Of a stretch of DNA of 64,000 bases, positions 44,255 to 55,399 are shown piece after piece. The DNA is taken from contig SCNT01000022.1 of NCBI GenBank assembly GCA_005503165.1, positions 1-64,000 of the forward strand, written 5' to 3'. The stretch comes from Sphingomonadaceae bacterium 3R27E2-A (GTDB taxonomy: Bacteria; Pseudomonadota; Alphaproteobacteria; Sphingomonadales; Sphingomonadaceae). Position numbers and translations under genes: made by a program. The notes beneath the pieces were generated by a model. It was given only the letters and a program-made list of their open reading frames with translations. It had not been told where the DNA came from and searched no databases. Within the stretch, counting starts at the first letter, position 1, and each line of letters begins with the position of its first letter.

Positions 44255-46348
44255 ATGGCACGCAGCCATCCGCTCGAACGCTATCGCAATTTCGGTATCA
44301 TGGCGCACATCGACGCCGGCAAGACCACGACGACCGAGCGCATCCTCTATTACACCGGCAAGTCCTACAAGATCGGCGAAGTCCACGACGGCGCCGCCAC
44401 CATGGACTGGATGGAACAGGAACAGGAACGCGGCATTACGATCACGTCGGCTGCGACCACCTGCCTCTGGAAAGCTGACGAGGGCCAGGGCCCCGAGCAT
44501 CGCCTGAACATCATCGACACCCCCGGGCACGTCGACTTCACCATCGAAGTCGAGCGCAGTTTGCGCGTCCTCGACGGCGCGGTCGCCGCGTTCGACGGCG
44601 TTGCCGGCGTCGAGCCGCAGTCGGAAACCGTGTGGCGCCAGGCGGACAAGTACAAGGTTCCGCGGATGTGCTTCATCAACAAGCTCGACCGCACCGGCGC
44701 GAACTTCTATTATTGCGTCCAGACGATCATCGATCGCCTGGGTGCGACCCCGGCCGTCCTGTATCTGCCCATCGGGGCGGAATCGGACTTCAAGGGCCTC
44801 GTCGATCTCGTCAACGAGCGCGCGATCATCTGGAAGGACGAAAGCCTCGGCGCCGAATTCTTCTATGAGCCGATCCCCGACGACCTGAAGGACAAGGCCG
44901 CCGAATATCGCGAAAAGCTCGTCGAGCTCGCCGTCGAACAGGACGACGAGGCGATGGAAGCCTATCTCGAAGGCACGCTGCCCGACGTCGCGACGCTGAA
45001 GGCGCTGCTCCGCAAGGGCACGCTGAACCAGTCGTTCGTCCCCGTGCTGTGCGGCTCGGCGTTCAAGAACAAGGGCGTCCAGACGCTGCTCGACGCGGTC
45101 GTCGACTATCTGCCGTCGCCGCTCGACATCGAGGACGTCCAGGGCGTCAACCCCGACACCGACGCGCCCGATTCGCGCGCGACGTCGGACTCGGCGCCGC
45201 TGTCGATGCTCGCCTTCAAGATCATGAACGACCCGTTCGTCGGTTCGCTCACCTTCGCCCGCATCTATTCGGGCACCCTGACCAAGGGCAGCTATCTGAA
45301 CTCGGTCAAGGACAAGAAGGAAAAGATCGGCCGTATGCTCCTCATGCACGCCAACTCGCGCGAGGACATCGACGAGGCGTTCGCGGGCGACATCGTCGCG
45401 CTCGCCGGGCTGAAGGAAACCACCACCGGGGACACGCTCTGCGCGACCAACGCGCCGATCATCCTCGAACGGATGGAATTCCCCGAGCCGGTCATCGAGC
45501 TGTCGGTGGAACCGAAGACCAAGGCCGACCAGGAAAAGATGGGCATCGCATTGAGCCGCCTGGCCGCCGAGGATCCCTCGTTCCGCGTGTCGACCGACCA
45601 TGAATCGGGCCAGACGATCATCAAGGGCATGGGCGAGCTTCACCTCGACATCCTCGTCGATCGCATGAAGCGCGAGTTCAAGGTCGAGGCGAACGTCGGC
45701 GCGCCGCAGGTGGCGTACCGCGAATCGCTCGCGAAGCCGGTCGACGTCGACTATACCCACAAGAAGCAGTCGGGCGGCTCGGGCCAGTTCGGCCGCGTCA
45801 AGGTCAGCGTCGCCCCCGGCGAGCGCGGGTCGGGCATCACCTTCATCGACGAGATCAAGGGCGGCAACATTCCGCGCGAATATATCCCGTCGGTCGAAAA
45901 GGGCATGCGCGAGTCGGCTGAAAACGGTCACATGATCGGCTTCCCGATCATCGACTTCGAAATCAAGCTCACCGACGGCGCGTATCACGACGTCGACTCC
46001 TCGGCGCTGGCGTTCGAAATCGCGGGCCGTGCGGCGATGCGCGAAGTGGCGGCCAAGGCCGGCATCAAGCTGCTCGAGCCGGTGATGAAGGTCGAAGTCG
46101 TGACTCCCGAGGAGTTCATGGGCGACGTCATCGGCGACCTCAACAGCCGCCGCGGCCAGATCCAGGGCACCGACAGCCGGGGCAACGCCCAGGTCGTCGA
46201 GGCCATGGTCCCGCTGGCCAATATGTTCGGTTACGTCAACCAGCTGCGGTCCTTCACCCAGGGCCGTGCGCAATACTCCATGCAGTTCTCGCACTATGAA
46301 GAAGTGCCGAACAATGTGGCGGAAGAAGTGAAGGCCAAGATGGCCTGA
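44255..46348 (+). CDS. fusA: Elongation factor G
   Basis: EF-G is the GTPase that translocates mRNA and tRNA and helps recycle ribosomes. The 697-residue protein has the G1 motif [10 protein letters not shown]2 ERGITI, G3 DTPGHVDF and G4 NKLDR, followed by domains II to V with typical length. It lies 105 bp after rpsG; the gap contains a short GGGGGCG-rich inverted stretch. Confidence 0.98.
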   Translation: MARSHPLERYRNFGIMAHIDAGKTTTTERILYYTGKSYKIGEVHDGAATMDWMEQEQERGITITSAATTCLWKADEGQGPEHRLNIIDTPGHVDFTIEVERSLRVLDGAVAAFDGVAGVEPQSETVWRQADKYKVPRMCFINKLDRTGANFYYCVQTIIDRLGATPAVLYLPIGAESDFKGLVDLVNERAIIWKDESLGAEFFYEPIPDDLKDKAAEYREKLVELAVEQDDEAMEAYLEGTLPDVATLKALLRKGTLNQSFVPVLCGSAFKNKGVQTLLDAVVDYLPSPLDIEDVQGVNPDTDAPDSRATSDSAPLSMLAFKIMNDPFVGSLTFARIYSGTLTKGSYLNSVKDKKEKIGRMLLMHANSREDIDEAFAGDIVALAGLKETTTGDTLCATNAPIILERMEFPEPVIELSVEPKTKADQEKMGIALSRLAAEDPSFRVSTDHESGQTIIKGMGELHLDILVDRMKREFKVEANVGAPQVAYRESLAKPVDVDYTHKKQSGGSGQFGRVKVSVAPGERGSGITFIDEIKGGNIPREYIPSVEKGMRESAENGHMIGFPIIDFEIKLTDGAYHDVDSSALAFEIAGRAAMREVAAKAGIKLLEPVMKVEVVTPEEFMGDVIGDLNSRRGQIQGTDSRGNAQVVEAMVPLANMFGYVNQLRSFTQGRAQYSMQFSHYEEVPNNVAEEVKAKMA

Positions 46349-46467
46349 CAGGGCTCGGGCCGCGCGGGCTTGCACCGCGCGGCAAGACCCTCTAAGGGCG
46401 GCGCCTGATTCAGCAGGCTCGTCCGGGACTGATCAACGGAAACACCTAAGAAGAAGGTTCTTAAATC

Positions 46468-47661
46468 ATGGCTAAGGCTAAATTTGAGCGGACGAAGCCG
46501 CACTGCAACATCGGCACCATCGGTCACGTCGACCATGGCAAGACCTCGCTGACCGCCGCGATCACCAAGGTGCTCGCCGAGAACGTCGCCGGCAACGCCG
46601 CCGTCGACTTCGCGAACATCGACAAGGCTCCCGAGGAGCGCGAGCGCGGCATCACCATTTCGACCGCGCACGTCGAATATGAAACCGAAGGCCGCCACTA
46701 TGCGCACGTCGACTGCCCGGGCCACGCCGACTATGTGAAGAACATGATCACCGGTGCCGCCCAGATGGACGGCGCGATCCTCGTCGTGTCGGCCGCTGAC
46801 GGCCCGATGCCGCAGACCAAGGAGCACATCCTGCTCGCGAAGCAGGTCGGCGTTCCGACCATGGTCGTCTTCCTCAACAAGGTCGACCAGCTCGACGATC
46901 CCGAGCTGCTCGAACTCGTCGAACTCGAAATCCGCGAAGAACTTTCGAAGCGCGACTTCGACGGCGACAATATTCCGATCATCGCCGGTTCGGCGCTCGC
47001 CGCACTGGAAGGCCGCGACGACAACATCGGCAAGGACGCGATCCTGAAGCTGATGGCCGCCGTCGACGAGTGGATCCCGCAGCCCGAACGTCCGCTCGAC
47101 AAGCCCTTCCTGATGCCGATCGAAGACGTGTTCTCGATCTCGGGTCGCGGCACGGTCGTCACCGGCCGCGTCGAAACCGGCATCGTCAAGGTTGGTGAAG
47201 AAGTCGAGATCGTCGGCATCAAGGACACCAAGAAGACCGTCGTCACCGGCGTCGAAATGTTCCGCAAGCTGCTCGACCAGGGCCAGGCCGGCGACAATAT
47301 CGGTGCGCTGATCCGCGGCGTCGGCCGTGAAGAAGTCGAGCGTGGCCAGGTTCTGGCGAAGCCCGGCTCGATCACGCCGCACACCGAGTTCACTTCGGAA
47401 GTGTATGTCCTGTCGAAGGACGAAGGCGGCCGTCACACGCCGTTCTTCGCGAACTATCGTCCGCAGTTCTACTTCCGCACCACCGACGTCACCGGCGAGG
47501 TCATCCTCCCCGAGGGCACCGAGATGGTCATGCCGGGCGACAACGTCCAGCTGTCGGTCAAGCTGATCGCCCCGATCGCCATGGACCCGGGTCTGCGCTT
47601 CGCGATTCGCGAAGGCGGCCGCACGGTCGGCGCAGGGGTTGTCGCGACGATCACAAAGTAA
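46468..47661 (+). CDS. tuf: Elongation factor Tu
   Basis: EF-Tu delivers aminoacyl-tRNA to the ribosome. The 397-residue protein has GHVDHGKTS (G1), [14 protein letters not shown] and NKVDQ, and a conserved C-terminal barrel. Alphaproteobacteria often carry a second tuf gene elsewhere, so the symbol tuf is given without A or B. It is 119 bp after fusA and followed by a strong hairpin before rpsJ. Confidence 0.98.
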   Translation: MAKAKFERTKPHCNIGTIGHVDHGKTSLTAAITKVLAENVAGNAAVDFANIDKAPEERERGITISTAHVEYETEGRHYAHVDCPGHADYVKNMITGAAQMDGAILVVSAADGPMPQTKEHILLAKQVGVPTMVVFLNKVDQLDDPELLELVELEIREELSKRDFDGDNIPIIAGSALAALEGRDDNIGKDAILKLMAAVDEWIPQPERPLDKPFLMPIEDVFSISGRGTVVTGRVETGIVKVGEEVEIVGIKDTKKTVVTGVEMFRKLLDQGQAGDNIGALIRGVGREEVERGQVLAKPGSITPHTEFTSEVYVLSKDEGGRHTPFFANYRPQFYFRTTDVTGEVILPEGTEMVMPGDNVQLSVKLIAPIAMDPGLRFAIREGGRTVGAGVVATITK

Positions 47662-47672
47662 TATAGGGCCGC

Positions 47673-47705
47673 GAGCCGCGCGATTCGGACCGATTCGCGC
47701 GGCTC
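47673..47705 (+). terminator. Strong hairpin between tuf and rpsJ
   Basis: GAGCCGCGCGA (47673-47683) pairs with TCGCGCGGCTC (47695-47705) in a perfect 11-bp stem. A TTTTT run occurs about 10 bp later (47718-47722), too far for a standard terminator. It may be an attenuator, a processing site or a partial terminator between the str and S10 operons. Confidence 0.6.
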
Positions 47706-47808
47706 GTAGCTTAAAGGTTTTTGATGGCCGGACCGGCTTCCTCGTGGGGGCCGGTGCAGGCCATTTCGGCTCTTTCGCATCGTTAGACGGGATTCGACTG
47801 GAACAGTC

Positions 47809-48120
47809 ATGGAAACGCAGAATATTCGCATTCGCCTGAAGGCCTTTGATCACCGCGTGCTCGATCAGGCCACCACCGACATTGCCGACACGGCACGTCG
47901 TACGGGCGCACTCATTCGCGGTCCGATCCCGCTTCCGACGCGTATTGAAAAATTCACCGTGAACCGCGGCCCGCATGTCGACAAGAAGTCGCGCGAGCAG
48001 TTCGAGGTGCGTACCCACAAGCGGCTGCTCGACATCGTGCAGCCCACCCCGCAGACGGTCGACGCGCTGATGAAGCTCGACCTCGCCGCGGGCGTGAATG
48101 TCGAGATCAAGCTGGCCTAG
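47809..48120 (+). CDS. rpsJ: 30S ribosomal protein S10 (NusE)
   Basis: S10 sits in the 30S head and also acts as NusE in transcription antitermination and in coupling to NusG. The 103-residue protein has [16 protein letters not shown] at the start and [24 protein letters not shown]. Typical length. It is separated from rplC by a 300-bp structured gap instead of the usual few bases. Confidence 0.97.
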   Translation: METQNIRIRLKAFDHRVLDQATTDIADTARRTGALIRGPIPLPTRIEKFTVNRGPHVDKKSREQFEVRTHKRLLDIVQPTPQTVDALMKLDLAAGVNVEIKLA

Positions 48121-48420
48121 GGCCAGCGAAGCCCCGGACTTGATCCGGGGTCTCTATCGGCCGGCCGCTTCGGCGGTGGCACAAGTCCGGAGCGATCCGG
48201 ACCGACGATAGGGTGGATACCGCCGGACCGCTTCGCTGAAGCATCATCGTCCGGGCTGCGTCCCCCGTCTCGCCGCTCTCCTTCGGGAAAGCGGCACCTC
48301 AGCCCGGACGGGGCGATGCATCGAAATTCTGGGCTGGGAGGGTTCCGGGGGGGCTTGCCTCATCGGGTCCCGCAAGCCGTGCGGAATGGTCCGCCCGGCC
48401 TCTGTTGAGGAGTATTGATC
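48121..48420 (+). other. Structured non-coding gap in the S10 operon
   Basis: Between rpsJ and rplC lies 300 bp without an open frame. It contains the hairpin CCCCGGA-CTTGA-TCCGGGG (48132-48150), GTCCGG-AGCGAT-CCGGAC (48185-48202) and a compound structure at 48249-48309: an outer 10-bp stem, GTCCGGGCTG with CAGCCCGGAC, encloses CCGCTCTCC-TTCG-GGAAAGCGG with a UUCG-type loop. This may be a regulatory leader for the rplC-rplD part of the operon. Confidence 0.6.
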
Positions 48421-49197
48421 ATGCGGACTGGCGTGATCGCGAAGAAAATGGGGATGACCCGCCTGTTTCAGGACGACGGCCGCCACGTGCCCGTCACCGT
48501 CCTGAGCCTCGAAGGCTGCCAGGTCGTCTCCGTGCGCGAACAGGAACGTGACGGCTATGTCGCCGTGCAGCTCGGTGCCGGCTCGGCGAAGGCGAAGAAC
48601 GTCGCCAAGCCGCAGCGCGGCGCCTTCGGCAAGGCCGAAGTCGAACCCAAGGCGAAGGTCGTCGAATTCCGCGTCGCCGACGACGCGACGCTCGACGTCG
48701 GTGCCGAACTGTCGGCCGATCATTTCGTCGCCGGCCAGATCGTCGACATCCAGGGCGTCACGCAGGGCAAGGGCTTTGCCGGTGCGATGAAGCGCTGGGG
48801 TTTCGGGGGCATGCGCGCCACGCACGGCGTGTCGATCAGCCACCGCGCCCATGGTTCGACCGGTAACCGCCAGGATCCGGGCCGCGTCTTCAAGAACAAG
48901 AAGATGGCCGGCCACATGGGCGCGCGCAACCGCACCCAGCAGAATCTCGAAATCGTCCGCACCGACGCCGAGCGCGGCCTTCTCTTCGTCAAGGGCTCGG
49001 TCCCTGGCTCGAAGGGCGGCTGGCTGCTCGTCCGCGACGCGGTGAAACTGCCCCGCCACCCCGAGGCCCCCTATCCGGCGGGCATCAAGAGCGCGGCCAA
49101 CAGCAACACTGCCCCGGCTGACGCGCCGGTCGAAACGCCGGCCGAGGAAGCCGTCGTCGTCGACACCGCGGCCACCGACGGCGCACAGGAGTCCTGA
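48421..49197 (+). CDS. rplC: 50S ribosomal protein L3
   Basis: L3 contacts the peptidyl transferase region and is an early assembly protein. The 258-residue product starts [17 protein letters not shown] and has the [20 protein letters not shown] block. It is about 50 residues longer than the usual L3, because of an Ala/Thr/Glu-rich C-terminal tail (from about residue 220). A TTG two codons upstream also reads in frame; the ATG at 48421 has the GAGGAG ribosome site. Confidence 0.96.
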   Translation: MRTGVIAKKMGMTRLFQDDGRHVPVTVLSLEGCQVVSVREQERDGYVAVQLGAGSAKAKNVAKPQRGAFGKAEVEPKAKVVEFRVADDATLDVGAELSADHFVAGQIVDIQGVTQGKGFAGAMKRWGFGGMRATHGVSISHRAHGSTGNRQDPGRVFKNKKMAGHMGARNRTQQNLEIVRTDAERGLLFVKGSVPGSKGGWLLVRDAVKLPRHPEAPYPAGIKSAANSNTAPADAPVETPAEEAVVVDTAATDGAQES

Positions 49198-49199
49198 TC

Positions 49200-49826
49200 A
49201 TGAAGGTCAAGGTTCAGACCCTCGACGGCAAGGCCGGCAGCGACATCGACCTCAACGACGAGGTCTTCGGCGTCGATCCGCGCGCCGACATCCTGCACCG
49301 CGTCGTTGCCTGGCAGCTCGAAAAGCGCCGCGGTCCCGCGCGCGCCGCCCGCGAACGCAGCGACGTCGCCCGCACCGGCAAGAAGTTCGGTCGCCAGAAG
49401 GGCGGCGGTACCGCGCGTCACGGCGATCGCAAGGCGCCGATCTTCATCGGCGGCGGCAAGGCGCACGGCCCCCGCGCCCGCACCTTCGGCCACTCGCTGA
49501 ACAAGAAGATCCGCGCGCTCGGCCTCAAGATGGCATTGAGCGACAAGGCGAAGGGCGGCAAGATCGTCGTTCTCGACACGCTCGAGCTCCAGGACGCCAA
49601 GACCAAGGCGCTCGCCGGCAAGCTCGGCAAGCTCGAGCTCGGCAACCGCGCGCTCTTCATCGACGGCGATGCGGTCCATGAAAGCTTCGCCATGGCGTCG
49701 GCCAACCTGATCGGCATCGACTCGATGCCGGCGGCGGGCGCCAACGTCTATGACATCATCCGTGCCGACACGCTGGTCCTGACCCGCGCGGCGGTCGAAA
49801 AGCTGGAGGCCCGTTTCCATGGCTAA
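49200..49826 (+). CDS. rplD: 50S ribosomal protein L4
   Basis: L4 binds 23S rRNA domain I and, in E. coli, represses its own S10 operon. The 208-residue protein has [14 protein letters not shown] at the start and the basic extended loop with RRAAR-type residues. Typical length. It begins 3 bp after rplC and overlaps rplW by 8 bp. Confidence 0.97.
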   Translation: MKVKVQTLDGKAGSDIDLNDEVFGVDPRADILHRVVAWQLEKRRGPARAARERSDVARTGKKFGRQKGGGTARHGDRKAPIFIGGGKAHGPRARTFGHSLNKKIRALGLKMALSDKAKGGKIVVLDTLELQDAKTKALAGKLGKLELGNRALFIDGDAVHESFAMASANLIGIDSMPAAGANVYDIIRADTLVLTRAAVEKLEARFHG

Positions 49827-50127
49827 GGCAAAAACTGTCGACGCGCGTCACTATGACGTGATCCTCGCTCCGGTGATCACCGAAAAGTCGACCCTGCTGA
49901 GCGAAAACAACGCGGTGGTGTTCAAGGTCGCGAACGACGCGACCAAGCCCGCCATCAAGGCCGCCGTCGAGGCGCTGTTCGATGTCAAGGTGATCGGCGT
50001 CAACACGCTCGTCACCAAGGGCAAGACCAAGCGCTGGAAGGGCAAGCCCTACACCCGCAGCGACGTGAAGAAGGCGATCGTCCGCCTGGCCGAAGGCCAG
50101 TCGATCGACGTCACCACGGGCGTCTGA
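49819..50127 (+). CDS. rplW: 50S ribosomal protein L23
   Basis: L23 sits at the exit of the peptide tunnel and is the docking site of trigger factor and SRP. The 102-residue protein contains [15 protein letters not shown] and a basic loop [13 protein letters not shown]. It overlaps rplD and precedes rplB. Confidence 0.97.
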   Translation: MAKAKTVDARHYDVILAPVITEKSTLLSENNAVVFKVANDATKPAIKAAVEALFDVKVIGVNTLVTKGKTKRWKGKPYTRSDVKKAIVRLAEGQSIDVTTGV

Positions 50128-50148
50128 TTGTAGGAAGAGGCAGGAACA

Positions 50149-50985
50149 ATGGCACTTAAATCCTATAATCCGACCAGCCCCGCGCAGCGCGGCCTGATCC
50201 TCGTCGACAAGTCGTCGCTGTGGAAGGGCAAGCCCGTCAAGGCGCTGACCGAAGGCAAGCGCAAGACCGGTGGCCGCAACAACAAGGGTCATGTGACCTC
50301 GCGCGGCATCGCCGGCGGCCACAAGCAGAAGTACCGCTTCATCGACTTCAAGCGTCGCAAGTGGGACATGCCGGCCACCGTCGAGCGCCTGGAATATGAC
50401 CCCAACCGCACGGCCTTCATCGCGCTGATCAAGTACGAAGACGGCGAGCTGACCTATATCCTCGCGCCGCAGCGCCTCGCGGTCGGCGACACCGTCGTCG
50501 CGGGCAAGAAGACCGACGTGAAGCCGGGCAATGCGATGGAATTGTCGCAGATGCCGGTCGGCACGATCGTCCACAATATCGAGATGAAGCCGGGCAAGGG
50601 CGGCCAGATCGCCCGTTCGGCCGGCACTTACGCGCAGGTCGTCGGTCGTGACCGCGGTCTCGTCATCGTGCGTCTCGGTTCGGGCGAGCAGCGTTATATC
50701 CGCGGCGAGTGCATGGGCACGGTGGGTGCGGTGTCGAACCCCGACAACCAGAACACCAACCTGGGCAAGGCCGGCCGCAACCGCTGGCTCGGCAAGCGTC
50801 CGCTGACCCGCGGCGTCGCCAAGAACCCGGTCGATCACCCGCACGGCGGCGGCGAAGGCCGCACCTCGGGCGGCCGCCACCCGGTCACTCCGTGGGGCAA
50901 GCCGACCAAGGGCGCCCGTACCCGTCACAACAAGTCGACCGACAAGATGATCATCCGGTCGCGTCACGCGAAGAAGAAGAGGTAA
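50149..50985 (+). CDS. rplB: 50S ribosomal protein L2
   Basis: L2 is required for subunit association and peptidyl transferase activity. The 278-residue protein has the typical [13 protein letters not shown] start and the [19 protein letters not shown] motif with the conserved His. Complete and of normal length. Confidence 0.98.
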   Translation: MALKSYNPTSPAQRGLILVDKSSLWKGKPVKALTEGKRKTGGRNNKGHVTSRGIAGGHKQKYRFIDFKRRKWDMPATVERLEYDPNRTAFIALIKYEDGELTYILAPQRLAVGDTVVAGKKTDVKPGNAMELSQMPVGTIVHNIEMKPGKGGQIARSAGTYAQVVGRDRGLVIVRLGSGEQRYIRGECMGTVGAVSNPDNQNTNLGKAGRNRWLGKRPLTRGVAKNPVDHPHGGGEGRTSGGRHPVTPWGKPTKGARTRHNKSTDKMIIRSRHAKKKR

Positions 50986-50988
50986 GCC

Positions 50989-51264
50989 ATGGCTCGCTCG
51001 GTCTGGAAGGGTCCGTTCGTGGACCTTCATCTCCTCAAGAAAGCCGAAACGGCCCAGGACGGCGGCAGCTCTGCCCCGATCAAGACCTGGTCGCGCCGGT
51101 CCACCATCCTGCCGCAGTTCGTCGGGCTGACCTTCAACGTCTACAACGGCCGCAAGTTCGTGCCGGTGTCGGTGAACGAAGACATGGTCGGCATGAAGCT
51201 GGGTGAATTTGCGCCGACGCGCTTCTTCCCCGGCCACGCGGCCGACAAGAAGGGCAAACGCTAA
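50989..51264 (+). CDS. rpsS: 30S ribosomal protein S19
   Basis: S19 lies in the 30S head near the A site. The 91-residue protein shows [18 protein letters not shown] and GHKFVPV-type residues ([21 protein letters not shown]). It starts 3 bp after rplB and overlaps rplV by 1 bp. Confidence 0.97.
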   Translation: MARSVWKGPFVDLHLLKKAETAQDGGSSAPIKTWSRRSTILPQFVGLTFNVYNGRKFVPVSVNEDMVGMKLGEFAPTRFFPGHAADKKGKR

Positions 51265-51644
51265 TGGGCAAGGAAAAGTCCCCCCGCCGCGTTGCGGACA
51301 ATGAGGCTCTCTCGGTCGGCACGCAGATTCGCGGCTCGGCGCAGAAGCTGAACCTCGTTGCCGCGCTGATCCGCGGCCGCAAGGTCGAAGACGCGATGAA
51401 CGTCCTCGCTTTCTCGAAGAAGGCGATGGCCGTCGACGTGCGCAAGGTTCTCGCCAGCGCCGTCGCCAATGCGGAAAACAACCACAACCTCGACGTTGAC
51501 GCGCTCGTCGTCAAGGAAGCCAGCGTCGGCAAGTCGATCTCGATGAAGCGCTGGCACGCGCGTGGCCGCGGCAAGTCGACCCGGATCGTCAAGCCGTTCA
51601 GCCGCATCCGCATCGTCGTGCGCGAACAGGAAGAAGAGGCGTAA
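51264..51644 (+). CDS. rplV: 50S ribosomal protein L22
   Basis: L22 lines the peptide exit tunnel with an extended loop. The 126-residue protein has [21 protein letters not shown] and the tip loop with RGRGKSTRI. Normal length. Confidence 0.97.
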   Translation: MGKEKSPRRVADNEALSVGTQIRGSAQKLNLVAALIRGRKVEDAMNVLAFSKKAMAVDVRKVLASAVANAENNHNLDVDALVVKEASVGKSISMKRWHARGRGKSTRIVKPFSRIRIVVREQEEEA

Positions 51645-51645
51645 G

Positions 51646-52353
51646 ATGGGCCAGAAGAGCAATCCGATCGGCCTGCGCCTGCAGGTCAACCGCACCTGGG
51701 ACAGCCGCTGGTTCGCCGAAGGCCAGGACTATGGCCGCATGCTCGTTGAGGATCTCAAGATCCGCAACTTCATCTTCAAGACGCTGCCGCAGGCCGCGAT
51801 CTCGAAGGTGGTGATCGAGCGTCCGGCGAAGCTGTGCCGCGTGTCGATCTATGCCGCCCGTCCCGGCGTCATCATCGGCAAGAAGGGCGCCGACATCGAA
51901 AAGCTGCGCAAGCAGCTCGGCGAACTGACGGGCAGCGACGTGTCGCTGAACATCGTCGAAATCCGCAAGCCCGAAGTCGACGCCAAGCTCGTCGGTCAGG
52001 GCATCGCCGACCAGCTCGAGCGCCGCGTGGCCTTCCGCCGTGCGATGAAGCGCGCGGTGCAGTCGGCGATGCGTCTCGGCGCCGAAGGCATCCGCATCAA
52101 CTGCGCCGGCCGTCTGGGCGGCGCGGAAATCGCGCGCACCGAATGGTATCGCGAAGGCCGCGTGCCGCTGCACACCCTTCGTGCCAACGTCGACTATGCC
52201 GAAGCCGAAGCCCACACCGCCTATGGCGTGTGCGGGATCAAGGTGTGGATCTTCAAGGGCGAAATCCTGGGTCACGACCCGATGGCGACCGACCGGTTGA
52301 TGCTCGACGCGCAGACGTCGGGCGTGCGCCCGGCGCGCGATGATCGCCGCTAA
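51646..52353 (+). CDS. rpsC: 30S ribosomal protein S3
   Basis: S3 helps form the mRNA entry channel and has helicase activity with S4 and S5. The 235-residue protein starts [20 protein letters not shown] and contains the KH-domain block [21 protein letters not shown]. The ATG at 51646 follows the rplV stop by one base. Confidence 0.98.
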   Translation: MGQKSNPIGLRLQVNRTWDSRWFAEGQDYGRMLVEDLKIRNFIFKTLPQAAISKVVIERPAKLCRVSIYAARPGVIIGKKGADIEKLRKQLGELTGSDVSLNIVEIRKPEVDAKLVGQGIADQLERRVAFRRAMKRAVQSAMRLGAEGIRINCAGRLGGAEIARTEWYREGRVPLHTLRANVDYAEAEAHTAYGVCGIKVWIFKGEILGHDPMATDRLMLDAQTSGVRPARDDRR

Positions 52354-52364
52354 GGACTGCTGAC

Positions 52365-52796
52365 ATGCTGCAACCGAAAAAAACCAAGTTCCGCAAGGCG
52401 TTCAAGGGCCGTATCCACGGCAACGCCAAGGGCGGCACCGCGCTGAACTTCGGCTCCTACGGGCTGAAGGCGATGGAACCCGAGCGCATCACCGCGCGCC
52501 AGATCGAAGCGGCCCGCCGCGCGATCAGCCGTGCGATCAAGCGCCAGGGCCGCCTCTGGATCCGCGTGTTCCCCGACGTCCCCGTGTCGTCGAAGCCCGC
52601 CGAAGTCCGCATGGGCAAGGGCAAGGGTTCGCCGGAATTCTGGGCCGCCCGCGTCAAGCCGGGCCGCATCCTGTTCGAACTCGACGGCGTTCCGGGCCCC
52701 GTGGCCGCGCTGGCGTTTGAGCGTGCGGCGATGAAGCTGCCGATCAAGACCAAGGTCGTTGCCCGCCTCGGCGACACGACCCACCTGGAGGGTTAA
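52365..52796 (+). CDS. rplP: 50S ribosomal protein L16
   Basis: L16 helps position tRNA at the A site. The 143-residue protein reads [19 protein letters not shown] and includes the [18 protein letters not shown] block. Its start has no strong ribosome site but it is coupled closely to rpsC. Confidence 0.97.
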   Translation: MLQPKKTKFRKAFKGRIHGNAKGGTALNFGSYGLKAMEPERITARQIEAARRAISRAIKRQGRLWIRVFPDVPVSSKPAEVRMGKGKGSPEFWAARVKPGRILFELDGVPGPVAALAFERAAMKLPIKTKVVARLGDTTHLEG

Positions 52797-52800
52797 GGAC

Positions 52801-53004
52801 ATGGCCAAGACCGACGATTTCAAGGCCAAGACCGACGACCAGCTCGCCGTCGAACTCGGCGAACTGAAGCGCGAGGCCTTCAACCTCCGCTTCCAGGCGG
52901 CCACCGGCCAGCTGGAAAAGCCCTCGCGCGTCAAGGAAGTGCGGCGTTCGATCGCCCGCATCAAGACGCAGCAGACCGAGCGTTCGCGCTCGGCCGCGAA
53001 GTAA
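52801..53004 (+). CDS. rpmC: 50S ribosomal protein L29
   Basis: L29 is a small helical protein at the tunnel exit near L23. The 67-residue protein has the pair of long helices and the block [19 protein letters not shown]. It starts 4 bp after rplP. Confidence 0.95.
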   Translation: MAKTDDFKAKTDDQLAVELGELKREAFNLRFQAATGQLEKPSRVKEVRRSIARIKTQQTERSRSAAK

Positions 53005-53016
53005 GGAGACGAAACG

Positions 53017-53307
53017 ATGCCGAAGCGCATTCTGACCGGCACCGTGGTGTCCGACAAGGGCGACAAGACCGTCGTGGTGAAAGTGGAGCGCAAGGTGAAG
53101 CACCCGCTCTACGGCAAGATCATCCGCCGTTCGAAGAAATATCACGCCCATGATGAGGACAATGCCATCAAGGCTGGCGAGACCGTCCGCATCGAGGAAA
53201 CGAAGCCGATTTCGAAGCTGAAGACGTGGAAGGTGCTCGACAAGGTCGACACCCACAGCAAGCCGAAGGGTTCGACCCCGGCTGCTCCCGCCGCGGCCGA
53301 AGGCTGA
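53017..53307 (+). CDS. rpsQ: 30S ribosomal protein S17
   Basis: S17 is a primary 16S rRNA-binding protein of the OB fold. The 96-residue protein has [21 protein letters not shown] and [20 protein letters not shown]. It carries a short Ala/Pro-rich C-terminal extension. Confidence 0.96.
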   Translation: MPKRILTGTVVSDKGDKTVVVKVERKVKHPLYGKIIRRSKKYHAHDEDNAIKAGETVRIEETKPISKLKTWKVLDKVDTHSKPKGSTPAAPAAAEG

Positions 53308-53366
53308 CACCAGTTCACGGAACCGCCGGGGCATCCCGGTAGGCCAAACAAGAAGGAAATGCATCG

Positions 53367-53735
53367 ATGATCCAGATGCAGTCACAATTGGAAGTCGCCG
53401 ACAACAGCGGCGCCAAGCGCGTCCAGTGCATCAAGGTGCTGGGCGGGTCGAAGCGTCGCACCGCCGGCGTGGGCGACGTCATCGTCGTGTCGATCAAGGA
53501 AGCCCAGCCGCGCGGCAAGGTGAAGAAGGGCGACGTGCATCGCGCCGTCATCGTCCGCACCGCGAAGGATGTGCGCCGCGCCGACGGTTCGGTGATCCGT
53601 TTCGACAGCAACGCCGCCGTGCTCGTCAACAAGAACGAAGAGCCGATCGGCACCCGCATCTTCGGCCCCGTCGTCCGCGAACTGCGCGGCCGCGGCTATA
53701 TGAAGATCATCAGCCTGGCGCCGGAGGTGCTCTGA
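53367..53735 (+). CDS. rplN: 50S ribosomal protein L14
   Basis: L14 lies at the subunit interface and is the target of the silencing factor RsfS. The 122-residue protein has [20 protein letters not shown] and [13 protein letters not shown]. It is 59 bp after rpsQ. Confidence 0.97.
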   Translation: MIQMQSQLEVADNSGAKRVQCIKVLGGSKRRTAGVGDVIVVSIKEAQPRGKVKKGDVHRAVIVRTAKDVRRADGSVIRFDSNAAVLVNKNEEPIGTRIFGPVVRELRGRGYMKIISLAPEVL

Positions 53736-53737
53736 CC

Positions 53738-54055
53738 ATGGCGAACAAGATCAAGAAGGGTGACACCGTCGTCGTCCTGTCCGGCAAGGACAAGGGCAAG
53801 ACCGGCGAAGTGACGCAGAGCCTGCCCAAGGGCGGCAAGGTCGTCGTCGCGGGCGTCAACGTCATCACCCGTCACCGCAAGCCGACCCAGACCAACCCGC
53901 AGGGCGGTCTGGAGCGCAAGGAAGCGCCGCTCTTCGCGAGCAAGGTCGCGCTCGCCGATCCCAAGACCGGCAAGCCGACGCGCGTCCGCTTTGAAACCAA
54001 GGACGGCAAGAAGGTCCGCGTGGCCGTGAAGTCCGGGGAGACGATCAATGGCTGA
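53738..54055 (+). CDS. rplX: 50S ribosomal protein L24
   Basis: L24 initiates large-subunit assembly. The 105-residue protein contains the KOW motif [20 protein letters not shown] and the block VIAGVN-type residues ([15 protein letters not shown]). Its start is 2 bp after rplN and its stop overlaps rplE. Confidence 0.97.
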   Translation: MANKIKKGDTVVVLSGKDKGKTGEVTQSLPKGGKVVVAGVNVITRHRKPTQTNPQGGLERKEAPLFASKVALADPKTGKPTRVRFETKDGKKVRVAVKSGETING

Positions 54056-54626
54056 CAATTACACCCCGCGCATGCGCAAGCTCTATGACGACAAGATCGT
54101 CAAGGCGATGACCGAGAAATTCGGTTACAAGAATGCGATGGAAGTGCCGAAGATCGAGAAGATCACGCTCAACATGGGCGTGGGCGACGCGGTCCAGGAC
54201 AAGAAGAAGGTCGAAATCGCGGCCGCCGAAATGGAACTGATCGCGGGCCAGAAGCCCGTGGTGACCAAGGCCAAGAAGTCGATCGCCCAGTTCAAGCTGC
54301 GCGAAGGCATGCCGATCGGTTGCAAGGTCACCCTGCGCCGCGAACGCATGTACGAGTTCCTCGATCGCCTGATCACGATCGCGATGCCCCGCATCCGCGA
54401 CTTCCGCGGCGTGTCGGCGACCAGCTTCGACGGCCGTGGCAACTATGCCATGGGCCTGAAGGAACAGATCATCTTCCCCGAGATCAACTATGACCGCATC
54501 GACACGGTGCGCGGCATGGACGTGATCGTCACCACCACCGCCCGGTCGGACGAAGAAGCCCGCGAACTGCTCAAGCTGTTCGGCTTCCCCTTCCCGATCG
54601 AAGCGCAGGAAAAGGAAGCCGCCTGA
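54048..54626 (+). CDS. rplE: 50S ribosomal protein L5
   Basis: L5 binds 5S rRNA and the central protuberance. The 192-residue protein has [21 protein letters not shown] and [12 protein letters not shown]. It overlaps rplX by 8 bp. Confidence 0.97.
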   Translation: MADNYTPRMRKLYDDKIVKAMTEKFGYKNAMEVPKIEKITLNMGVGDAVQDKKKVEIAAAEMELIAGQKPVVTKAKKSIAQFKLREGMPIGCKVTLRRERMYEFLDRLITIAMPRIRDFRGVSATSFDGRGNYAMGLKEQIIFPEINYDRIDTVRGMDVIVTTTARSDEEARELLKLFGFPFPIEAQEKEAA

Positions 54627-54676
54627 TCCCGCACGGGACCAGGCAGGCTCTTTCAAGAGGAAAGAGAACTTAAGTC

Positions 54677-54982
54677 ATGGCGAAACTGAGTTCAGTGAAC
54701 AAGAATGAGCGTCGCAAGAAGCTGGTGAAGAAATATGCCGGTCGCTATGCGAAGCTGAAGGCGATCGCGGCGGACACGTCGCTCGACGAAGGCGAGCGAC
54801 TGATCGCGCGCCTCAAGATGGCGGAAGTTCCGCGCAACGGCAATCCGACCCGCATCCGCAACCGCTGCGAGATGACCGGCCGCCCGCGCGCCTATTATCG
54901 CAAGTTCCGGCTGTGCCGTATTCAGCTCCGCGATCTGGCCAACAAGGGCCTGATCCCCGGCGTTGTGAAGTCGAGCTGGTAA
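54677..54982 (+). CDS. rpsN: 30S ribosomal protein S14
   Basis: S14 is in the 30S head. The 101-residue form lacks the CxxC zinc pairs, so it is the long, zinc-free type ([17 protein letters not shown]). It is 50 bp after rplE. Confidence 0.96.
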   Translation: MAKLSSVNKNERRKKLVKKYAGRYAKLKAIAADTSLDEGERLIARLKMAEVPRNGNPTRIRNRCEMTGRPRAYYRKFRLCRIQLRDLANKGLIPGVVKSSW

Positions 54983-54994
54983 GGAAGACGCAAG

Positions 54995-55399
54995 ATGGCA
55001 ATGACCGATCCTCTGGGTGATATGCTCACCCGCATCCGCAACGGCCAGCAGGCGAAGAAGGACAGCGTCCTCACGCCCGCCTCGACCCTGCGCGTCCGCG
55101 TTCTCGATGTGCTCCAGCGCGAAGGCTATATCCGCGGCTACAGCGAAGAATCGCTGGGCGCCAAGGGCCAGCACAAGGGCATCCGCATCGAGCTCAAATA
55201 TTTCGAAGGCCAGCCGGCGATCCGCCACGTGGCCCGCGTGTCCAAGCCGGGCCGCCGCGTCTATTCGGGGTCGAAGGACCTGCCGATCGTGCGCAACGGC
55301 CTTGGCATCACCATCGTGTCGACCCCGCGCGGCGTTCTTTCGGACGCCGAAGCCCGCGAGCATAATGTCGGCGGCGAAGTGCTGGCGGAGGTGTTCTGA
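54995..55399 (+). CDS. rpsH: 30S ribosomal protein S8
   Basis: S8 binds the central domain of 16S rRNA and, in E. coli, represses the spc operon. The 134-residue protein has [20 protein letters not shown] and a C-terminal block [22 protein letters not shown]. The stop overlaps the rplF start by 1 bp. Confidence 0.97.
   Translation: MAMTDPLGDMLTRIRNGQQAKKDSVLTPASTLRVRVLDVLQREGYIRGYSEESLGAKGQHKGIRIELKYFEGQPAIRHVARVSKPGRRVYSGSKDLPIVRNGLGITIVSTPRGVLSDAEAREHNVGGEVLAEVF

Noticed and set aside
44204-46375. Long minus-strand open frame of 723 codons
   Set aside because: It is the complement of fusA, lacks motifs and contradicts the certain EF-G gene.
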